This document shows, in pieces, positions 1 to 3,548 of a stretch of 5,050 nucleotides of DNA. Origin of the DNA: an uncultured Anaerotignum sp. (GTDB taxonomy: Bacteria; Bacillota; Clostridia; Lachnospirales; Anaerotignaceae); the NCBI GenBank assembly GCA_910578425.1, contig CAJTQX010000069.1, positions 1 to 5,050 on the forward strand. Direction: 5' to 3'. The notes below the pieces were generated by a model. That model did not search any database. It was not told the DNA's origin and saw nothing but the letters and a program-made list of their open reading frames with translations. The translations under genes and the position numbers were made by a program. The stretch's first letter is position 1, and every line of letters starts with the position of its first letter.

Positions 1-517
1 GCATGAACCGCCCCTTGGCCCAGCCGTTTTTCAGCCGCTTCCCCAGCGCGGGGACGTACCGCCCTGGCCGCTGCCTGTGCCCGTACTCCACATAGGACGC
101 ATACTCCGCCGTATTAAATACCTCGATCTCAAACGCGTCCCCCCCCCGCACAACGTTCCCGACCTGCCAGCTCCGCCGCAGGTTCCCGCCGACATACCCG
201 CTCCAATACCGCTCATAGTCCGCGCCCCGCCGGGTCAGCATCGTCACGCTGCGCCCGCGCTGTGTGCGGAACCGCATTTCACCGCCCCGCGTCCGATACT
301 GCACCCGCCTTTGCGCACCCTGCACCTTTACCGTCCGTTCCCCTTCGAAATCCGGCTTTTTCCCGACCGGCGTGCGCTTCGTCACCTTGTCCAGCATGCG
401 CTGTGCAAGCTCCTTCACCATCGCCGTTGAGATTTCCTCCATATGCGCCTGCAAACCGTCCATCCGTTCCGCCAGCTGCCGCAGCTCCGAAAATTCACAT
501 TGCCCCCAGCCTGCCAT
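1..517 (-). CDS. HK97 gp10-like tail component protein, C-terminus cut by window edge
   Basis: The frame is open from ATG at 517 to the left edge, giving 172 residues with no stop. The ATG lies directly after the TAA of the upstream gene at 518-520. Visible motifs are TPVG at residues 49-52, GGNLRRSW at 110-117 and EYASYVEYGHR at 138-148. This is the usual signature of the HK97 gp10-like family, small proteins encoded between head closure and tail terminator genes and thought to act in head-tail joining or tail completion. Between TPVG and NLRRSW there is an arginine-rich stretch of about 57 residues (53-109), longer than I remember in most members, where the two motifs lie close together. 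A run of nine Gs on the coding strand (plus 139-147) encodes part of VVRGGD and stays in frame here. The family call is firm from motifs and position. The exact role in this phage is inferred. Confidence 0.88.
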   Translation of the reverse strand, partial: MAGWGQCEFSELRQLAERMDGLQAHMEEISTAMVKELAQRMLDKVTKRTPVGKKPDFEGERTVKVQGAQRRVQYRTRGGEMRFRTQRGRSVTMLTRRGADYERYWSGYVGGNLRRSWQVGNVVRGGDAFEIEVFNTAEYASYVEYGHRQRPGRYVPALGKRLKNGWAKGRFM

Positions 518-877
518 TTACGTCCACCTCTCAAAGTATTCCAGCGCCACCTCGTTGTGGCTGGCATACCGCCGCGGCACGCCGCTGGCCTTGTACGCCG
601 CCTCCATGCCGTTTTGCCGCACCACCAGCTTGCTCCCCGGTCGGATAGAAATATCGGGTGCAAAATATACCCTGATCTCCTGCACGTTTTCCGCGGCGTT
701 CCCGCCTGTTGCCGCCGCCGCTTTGCCATAGGACAGGCGGCAGGGGACATTTTCCAGCACAGTCACCTCCTGGTGCGCCGTGATGCCTGTTTTCTCATCC
801 TCCACGGGCAAGTATTCCACCACGTCCATCCGCCCGCTGTACAGCGTTTCCACCGCCGCACGCATCCCTGCCAGCAT
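518..877 (-). CDS. Putative head closure / head-tail joining protein (SPP1 gp16-like)
   Basis: This 119-residue protein starts at ATG 877, one base after the TGA of the connector gene (TGACATG), and stops with TAA at 518-520 against the next start. The open frame continues upstream to 973, but that extension is arginine-rich and lies fully inside the connector gene, so the coupled ATG is preferred. The sequence looks like a small beta-barrel: DVVEYLPVEDEKTG near residues 18-31, a conserved-looking PCRLSYG at 45-51, a strand IRVYFAPDISIRPGSKL at 68-84, and a C-terminal strand containing EVALEYFERW. Size, fold pattern and position after a gp6/gp15-like connector fit the phage head closure family, which seals the portal-connector channel after DNA packaging. 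No catalytic residues are expected. The family is inferred from position and general look more than from a diagnostic motif. Confidence 0.8.
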   Translation of the reverse strand: MLAGMRAAVETLYSGRMDVVEYLPVEDEKTGITAHQEVTVLENVPCRLSYGKAAAATGGNAAENVQEIRVYFAPDISIRPGSKLVVRQNGMEAAYKASGVPRRYASHNEVALEYFERWT

Positions 878-878
878 G

Positions 879-1229
879 TCACCACCCCGCCTTCCGGTAC
901 CTGTCCAGCGTTTTCGTGTAATCCTTGAGGAACGCCGTGCCGCCGTTTTCCGCCGCCGATGCAGCAGAACCATAGGAAACCGAAACGTCGCCCTCCGTGA
1001 TGCCCTTGACCGCGCCCAATGCCTGTGCCTTCCCCGGCTGTTCCGCGCGGTAGATGTCCACGCAGAGTGATAACAGGGTGCTTTCCAGCCCCGCGGGCAG
1101 CTCCTTCAGGCGGCAGTAATTCAGTATCAGCTCCCGCCCGCGTTCCAGCGCGAATAGCAGGAGCTCCGGGTCAATGCCGCCGCCCAAGAGCTTATCCAGC
1201 AGCTCCGCCTGTTCCTTCGTCGTCCGCAT
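879..1229 (-). CDS. Head-tail connector protein (gp6/SPP1 gp15-like)
   Basis: This 116-residue, mostly helical protein has an N-terminal helix EQAELLDKLLGGG, a second block ELLLFALERGRELILNYCRLKELP at residues 22-45, a helix ESTLLSLCVDIYRAEQ at 49-64, then a glycine/serine-rich loop DVSVSYGSAAS at 81-91 and a C-terminal helix LKDYTKTLDRYRKAGW. The pattern (helix with ILNYC and LP, helix with LL..CVDIYR, EG..S.SYG, then a Tyr/Arg-rich end) is that of the phage gp6-like connector family, whose members form a ring under the portal. The ATG at 1229 lies 38 bases inside the preceding gene, with a G-rich GGGGGCG upstream as a possible weak ribosome site. The TGA at 879-881 is followed one base later by the next ATG. 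Family and role are well supported by sequence pattern and gene order. Confidence 0.87.
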   Translation of the reverse strand: MRTTKEQAELLDKLLGGGIDPELLLFALERGRELILNYCRLKELPAGLESTLLSLCVDIYRAEQPGKAQALGAVKGITEGDVSVSYGSAASAAENGGTAFLKDYTKTLDRYRKAGW

Positions 1230-1485
1230 CGTATTCGCCCCCGTCGTCCGTATCTTCCGCCGCGCGGATTGCCTCCATGATTTCCTTTTTCGTTTTCAGC
1301 CCGGAAATGTCAATGCCGTTTTCCTCGGCATAGCGTTTCAGTTCCGGCAAGGTCATTTCTTCCGGCAGCTTCCCGGATTTTTGCGCATCCTCCATCAATT
1401 CATATCCCTGCGCAATCAAGGCGTCCCTTTTCTCCGCCGAATCCGTTTCCTTGACCACGTTCAGCAGCCTCAGCCTGTATCCCAT
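1192..1485 (-). CDS. Small head-module protein with Rho-N/SAP-like domain
   Basis: This is a 97-residue protein from ATG 1485, which overlaps the capsid TGA (TGATG). A GTG three bases upstream (1488) would add one residue and lies better spaced from the AGGAGG, so the start is ambiguous by one codon. The N-terminal part (residues 1-33, with KRDALIAQGYELM at 20-32) resembles short conserved segments of phage capsid-neighbour proteins. Residues about 44-75 (MTLPELKRYAEENGID..LKTKKEIMEAI) match the Rho-N/SAP/HeH-type helix-extended loop-helix pattern, often a nucleic-acid-binding fold. Residues 77-91 are an acidic, flexible tail. Such proteins often occur between capsid and connector genes in phages of Firmicutes; their function is not known to me. 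The next gene starts 38 bases before this stop (TAA 1192-1194), indicating translational coupling. Confidence 0.83.
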   Translation of the reverse strand: MGYRLRLLNVVKETDSAEKRDALIAQGYELMEDAQKSGKLPEEMTLPELKRYAEENGIDISGLKTKKEIMEAIRAAEDTDDGGEYDADDEGTGGAAG

Positions 1486-2441
1486 CACGATTCCCCCTCC
1501 TGTTTCGGCGGCGCCGCCTGCGCCGCTTTTTCCATGTTCACCATGATCGCGTTGAATTTATTCGCCGGTATCCACAGGTCGTGGTATTTCCGATAGTCAA
1601 TCTTCCACGCATGCGCCTGCTGGTTCGTCATCGGGTCAAAAATGCGCGTCACGTCCGTCTTGGACACCGCGATCGGCACGTTCCGTGGCATGATGATCCA
1701 GTTGATGGCCTTCGCGCCCTCCGCGGGCTTGAAGCCGCCCGCCTCCTGCCCGGTCGTTTCGCCGTCATAGAATGTGTAAGCCGTTTTCATGCGCGCCGAA
1801 GGCACGGGCAGTATCGGGCACCCGTCCAGGCTTTTCACCTTCATGCTGACCTCGCCTTTCTTGAAATCGCCCACGTCCAGCTTTTTCTGTATCTCCTTGG
1901 ACATATCCAAAAGCGGCGTGACCAGCCCGGACATTGTGATGACCAGCTCCGCCGTGCCGCCGATTTCGTCCCTGATTTTGGCAATATCGTCCAGCAGGAG
2001 CGAGAGCACGTTTTCCGCCGTCACATCCTGAGCGGACGTCCGGCTTTTCGTTGCCGCCAGCGCGGCAATCCTGCTGTAACGGTAGGCGTCGATTTCAGGG
2101 ATGACCTGCAGCCGCTGGAACTCGCCCATCACGTTCCCTGCCGCCGCGACAAAGTTCGTTTCGTCCACGTCCATCGCGTCGAGGTGGAACGTCCTGCCCC
2201 TGTCCTGCGTCAGCGTCATCGTCTGGTAGCTGAGCGTGACCGCGCCGCGCTTGAAGCCTTCGTCCCTGTCGTAATCGCCCAGCCCGTTCGTGGAGATCAT
2301 CGGTATCTTGACCTCGTTGCCACCGCTGTATTTCACCTGCCCGGCGTTCGCCTCCATCCAGCCGCTTGTCGCCCCGGCGAGCATCTGCTTGTCCAGCGCC
2401 TGCGAAAAAATCTTTGCGTATTCCAGTGTGTTGATTGGCAT
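1485..2441 (-). CDS. Major capsid protein, HK97-fold type
   Basis: This 318-residue protein forms the icosahedral shell. ATG 2441 is chosen because AGGAGG lies seven bases upstream (plus 2449-2454). The open frame continues upstream to 2576, but that part translates a palindromic spacer and is not credible. Landmarks are an N-terminal arm (INTLEYAKIFSQALDKQM, 3-20), a beta-rich E-loop-like region (GNEVKIPMIS at 41-50; YDRDEGF at 57-63; the basic RGRTFHLDAMDVDET at 81-95), a long spine-like helix (NVMGEFQRLQVIPEIDAYRYSRIA, 103-126), and a second half with ELVITMSGLVTPLL (165-178) and a late motif INWIIMPRNVPIAVSKTDVTRIFDP (246-270). This arrangement, size and location after a GP20 scaffold fit clostridial and A118-like phage capsid proteins. 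No N-terminal prohead protease target region is apparent, consistent with a separate scaffold gene. The C-terminus is flexible and charged. Confidence 0.92.
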   Translation of the reverse strand: MPINTLEYAKIFSQALDKQMLAGATSGWMEANAGQVKYSGGNEVKIPMISTNGLGDYDRDEGFKRGAVTLSYQTMTLTQDRGRTFHLDAMDVDETNFVAAAGNVMGEFQRLQVIPEIDAYRYSRIAALAATKSRTSAQDVTAENVLSLLLDDIAKIRDEIGGTAELVITMSGLVTPLLDMSKEIQKKLDVGDFKKGEVSMKVKSLDGCPILPVPSARMKTAYTFYDGETTGQEAGGFKPAEGAKAINWIIMPRNVPIAVSKTDVTRIFDPMTNQQAHAWKIDYRKYHDLWIPANKFNAIMVNMEKAAQAAPPKQEGES

Positions 2442-2448
2442 TTTGATT

Positions 2449-2454
2449 CCTCCT
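2449..2454 (-). promoter_or_regulatory. Ribosome binding site of the major capsid gene
   Basis: The minus strand reads AGGAGG, then seven bases, then ATG at 2441. It is a perfect Shine-Dalgarno match at good spacing and decides the capsid start over the upstream open frame. It lies just outside the palindromic cluster. Confidence 0.9.
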
Positions 2455-2472
2455 TTTCTAATGAAAACCCTA

Positions 2473-2626
2473 AAAGACCTTGGGGACTCTGTCCCCAATA
2501 CCCCTGCAAGGGACGTTGTCCCTTGACCCATTACCAACCGCGCATTTGCGCGGTTGAAAATAAAGTTTAGGGTCAAGCCCTTTTCAAAGGGCTTGCGGGG
2601 AAGTGGGGCAGCGCCCCACGGTCTTT
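2473..2626. repeat. Palindrome cluster: five perfect hairpins in the scaffold-capsid gap
   Basis: This non-coding gap holds five consecutive perfect inverted repeats. In minus-strand order they are: 2619-2603 (GTGGGGC/GCCCCAC, 7 bp, 3-nt loop), 2595-2574 (CAAGCCCTT arms, 9-10 bp), 2556-2535 (CAACCGCGC arms, 9 bp, loop AAAT), 2525-2507 (CAAGGGAC/GTCCCTTG, 8 bp) and 2498-2480 (TTGGGGAC/GTCCCCAA, 8 bp). A 7-bp outer stem, AAAGACC at 2626-2620 with GGTCTTT at 2479-2473, encloses all five and abuts the first and last hairpins. Competing pairings also exist: CTTGACCC at 2577-2570 with GGGTCAAG at 2529-2522, and CCCTAAA (2572-2566) with TTTAGGG (2474-2468). None of the hairpins is followed directly by a strong U-run, so it does not look like a plain terminator. 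It may be a dispersed palindromic (REP/MITE-like) repeat, or an RNA structure controlling processing or expression of capsid mRNA. Neither can be decided from one copy. Confidence 0.8.
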
Positions 2627-2629
2627 ACC

Positions 2630-3154
2630 TTATCCCATGACCGCCGCTTCAAACGCCGCCGCCACGCTGTCCACGTCCTGTGTGCCGGCCTGCGCGCCTG
2701 TCCCGACGATCTTTGTCGTTTCCTCCGAAAACAGGTAACCGTCGCTCTTTTTCAGCGCGTCCAGATCCAGCCCGTCGAGCGTGCCGTCCTCCTTCAGCGT
2801 AACCTTTTCCATGTCCAGCAGGGCCTTGACCGCCTTGGCGTTCCTGCCGCCCGCTTGCAGGATCGCCATGTCGACGGCGTTGTTTTTCGCCGTGTCCGCC
2901 AGCTGTTTCGCCATGGCCTCCTTTTCCTGCGTGTACTTTTCCTCCAGCGCGGTAAACTTCTCCTTCCACTCCGTGTCCTTGCCCGCCGCCTTTTTCAGCC
3001 CCGCGATATCAGCGTCGCGCTGTGCAAGCTGCGCCTGCAAAGCCTCTGCCTGTTCCTTCGGGACATAGCCCTCCAGCTCCTTCCGGCTGGCCTCCGCCGC
3101 GGCGGCAGCCGCTTCCTCCGTCAGCCCCAGATTGAGAAAATCCTCTTTTTTCAT
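2630..3154 (-). CDS. Phage scaffold protein, minor structural GP20 family
   Basis: This 174-residue protein starts at ATG 3154, with AAAGGAG eight bases upstream (AGGAG then AGAGGCGC). The open frame runs upstream to 3361, but that part translates the structured RNA region and is rejected. Residues 1-30 (MKKEDFLNLGLTEEAA...ELEGYVP) are the typical start of the GP20 family. Residues about 32-92 form a charged coiled coil (KEQAEALQAQLAQRDADIAGL, then EWKEKFTALEEKYTQEKEAMAKQL). The family core follows: AVDMAILQAGGRNAKAVKALLD at 93-114, DGTLDGLDLDALKKSDGYLF at 123-142. The C-terminus is low in structure and ends EAAVMG. The protein is expected to co-assemble with the capsid protein into the procapsid and then leave it. 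Its position directly before the capsid gene fits, although an unusual structured spacer of about 190 bases separates the two. Confidence 0.93.
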   Translation of the reverse strand: MKKEDFLNLGLTEEAAAAAAEASRKELEGYVPKEQAEALQAQLAQRDADIAGLKKAAGKDTEWKEKFTALEEKYTQEKEAMAKQLADTAKNNAVDMAILQAGGRNAKAVKALLDMEKVTLKEDGTLDGLDLDALKKSDGYLFSEETTKIVGTGAQAGTQDVDSVAAAFEAAVMG

Positions 3155-3187
3155 GCGCCTCTCTCCTTTCGTTTGTTTTTTGACATG

Positions 3188-3211
3188 AAAAAAACGCCCA
3201 AAATAGGCGTT
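3188..3211 (-). terminator. Intrinsic terminator upstream of scaffold gene
   Basis: The minus strand forms AACGCC/GGCGTT (3211-3206 with 3198-3193), extended by a U-G pair around a loop of five bases, followed by a run of seven Ts ending at 3188. It lies about 34 bases before the scaffold ATG, so readthrough or antitermination is needed for late transcription from upstream to reach the scaffold and capsid genes. Confidence 0.75.
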
Positions 3212-3235
3212 CCTGTCTAAATGATTTTTTCCAAC

Positions 3236-3263
3236 AAAAAAGGAACAGGCTTTAGCCTGTCCC
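3236..3263 (-). terminator. Strong intrinsic terminator ending the RNA unit
   Basis: Nine base pairs, GGGACAGGC (3263-3255) with GCCTGTTCC (3250-3242), one of them G-U, close a TAAA loop and are followed directly by six Ts. It lies 12 bases after the closing stem of the second RNA copy and gives the proposed RNA a defined 3' end. Confidence 0.85.
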
Positions 3264-3275
3264 CGGTTCAGATTA

Positions 3276-3370
3276 GGCTTTGGCAGGCGTACGCTTCTCC
3301 TGCATCTCTCGGGTTTCCCCTGTCGGTACCAGCGGCGTGTGGGCCGTACGAAATCTTCCACCTCAAAGCC
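3276..3370 (-). repeat. Structured RNA element, copy 2 (promoter-distal)
   Basis: P1: GGCTTTG (3370-3364) pairs with CAAAGCC (3282-3276), with one further G-U pair at 3371/3275. Pseudoknot helix S1: CGTACG (3350-3345) with CGTACG (3293-3288). Helix S2: GCAGG (3303-3299) with CCTGC (3287-3283). The 3' strands of S1, S2 and P1 are directly adjacent. A GNRA-capped mini-hairpin GGG-GAAA-CCC lies between the S1 and S2 5' strands. It shares TTTGAGGTGGAA, ATTTCGT, ATGCAGG and CGCCTGCCAAA blocks with copy 1. Confidence 0.78.
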
Positions 3371-3378
3371 CTAAAGAA

Positions 3379-3404
3379 TAGGGACTATGTCCCCATAGCC
3401 CCTA
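3379..3404 (-). terminator. Inter-copy hairpin, terminator-like
   Basis: Eleven base pairs, TAGGGGCTATG (3404-3394) with CATAGTCCCTA (3389-3379), close a GGGA tetraloop (GNRA type). It is followed by TTCTTTA, an imperfect U-tract. Its position after copy 1 mirrors the true terminator after copy 2, suggesting that the duplicated unit included element plus hairpin. It may terminate partially, giving a shorter one-domain RNA, or act only as a spacer. Confidence 0.6.
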
Positions 3405-3407
3405 GTC

Positions 3408-3502
3408 AGCTATTTGGCAGGCGTGCCATTCCCCTGCATTTCTTTTGCCCATTGCCAAAGCATGTGGCGCGTGGCGACACGAAATTTCCACCTCAAATAG
3501 CT
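3408..3502 (-). repeat. Structured RNA element, copy 1 (promoter-proximal)
   Basis: P1: AGCTATTTG (3502-3494) pairs with CAAATAGCT (3416-3408), 9 bp. Pseudoknot helix S1: CGTGTC (3481-3476) with GGCACG (3427-3422), with one U-G pair. Helix S2: GCAGG (3437-3433) with CCTGC (3421-3417). The 3' strands are contiguous exactly as in copy 2. The interior between S1 and S2 is poorly conserved between the copies. Confidence 0.78.
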
Positions 3503-3512
3503 AACTCTATTC

Positions 3513-3548
3513 TATGCATATTATAACAATATTACTCGCGCTTGTAAA
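3513..3548 (-). promoter_or_regulatory. Sigma70/sigmaA promoter inside the end of the muF gene
   Basis: The minus strand reads TTTACA (3548-3543), a spacer of exactly 17 bases, then TATAAT (3525-3520), a perfect -10 with an extended TG-T just upstream. A start near A 3513 is expected. The -35 lies within the last codons of the MuF/toxin gene and its stop codon (3532-3534) lies in the spacer. It should be read by the host housekeeping sigma factor, so also in a lysogen, and points at the two-copy RNA and its terminator. Confidence 0.82.

Larger units (their letters stand above)
3236..3513 (-). ncRNA. Candidate two-domain structured RNA, independently transcribed
   Basis: An RNA of about 275 nt is predicted from the promoter at 3520-3548 to the terminator at 3236-3263. 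It holds two copies of one structured element (3502-3408 and 3370-3276), separated by a hairpin at 3404-3379. Each copy has a closing stem P1, and inside it an H-type pseudoknot whose two 3' strands and the P1 3' strand are contiguous, which would allow coaxial stacking. Differences between the copies preserve pairing in P1 and in the first pseudoknot helix. I do not recognise an Rfam family. It is not a tRNA, tmRNA or any riboswitch class I know. It lies between the MuF/toxin gene and the scaffold gene. Alternatives are a dispersed palindromic repeat inserted twice, or a decayed small gene. Transcription itself is inferred from promoter and terminator only. Confidence 0.6.

Noticed and set aside
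1581..2570. Long plus-strand open frame of 329 codons opposite the capsid gene
   Set aside because: It is a GC-driven antisense shadow: His/Arg-rich translation, no ribosome site, and fully opposite a recognised capsid gene.
2442..2576. N-terminal extension of the capsid protein to 2576
   Set aside because: It translates the palindrome cluster. The ATG at 2441 has a perfect AGGAGG at seven bases.
3155..3361. N-terminal extension of the scaffold gene to 3361
   Set aside because: The added residues are Arg-rich, translate copy 2 and both terminators, and lack a ribosome site. The GP20 family begins at the ATG at 3154, which has a good ribosome site.
3276..3370. tRNA or tRNA-like gene suggested by the 7-bp closing stem
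   Set aside because: No T-loop GTTCGA-type motif, no anticodon arm and no CCA-adjacent acceptor layout. The internal helices form a pseudoknot, not a cloverleaf.
3276..3502. CRISPR array or classical type III antitoxin repeats
   Set aside because: There are only two copies of ~95 nt with degenerate interiors. The spacing and unit length do not fit CRISPR, and the ~35-nt tandem repeats upstream of a ToxN-type gene are absent.
3221..3526. Plus-strand open frame of 101 codons across the RNA region
   Set aside because: It crosses both RNA copies and both hairpins, has no ribosome site, runs against all neighbouring genes and has a product unlike any family I know. The open frame is a by-product of the GC-rich palindromic sequence.
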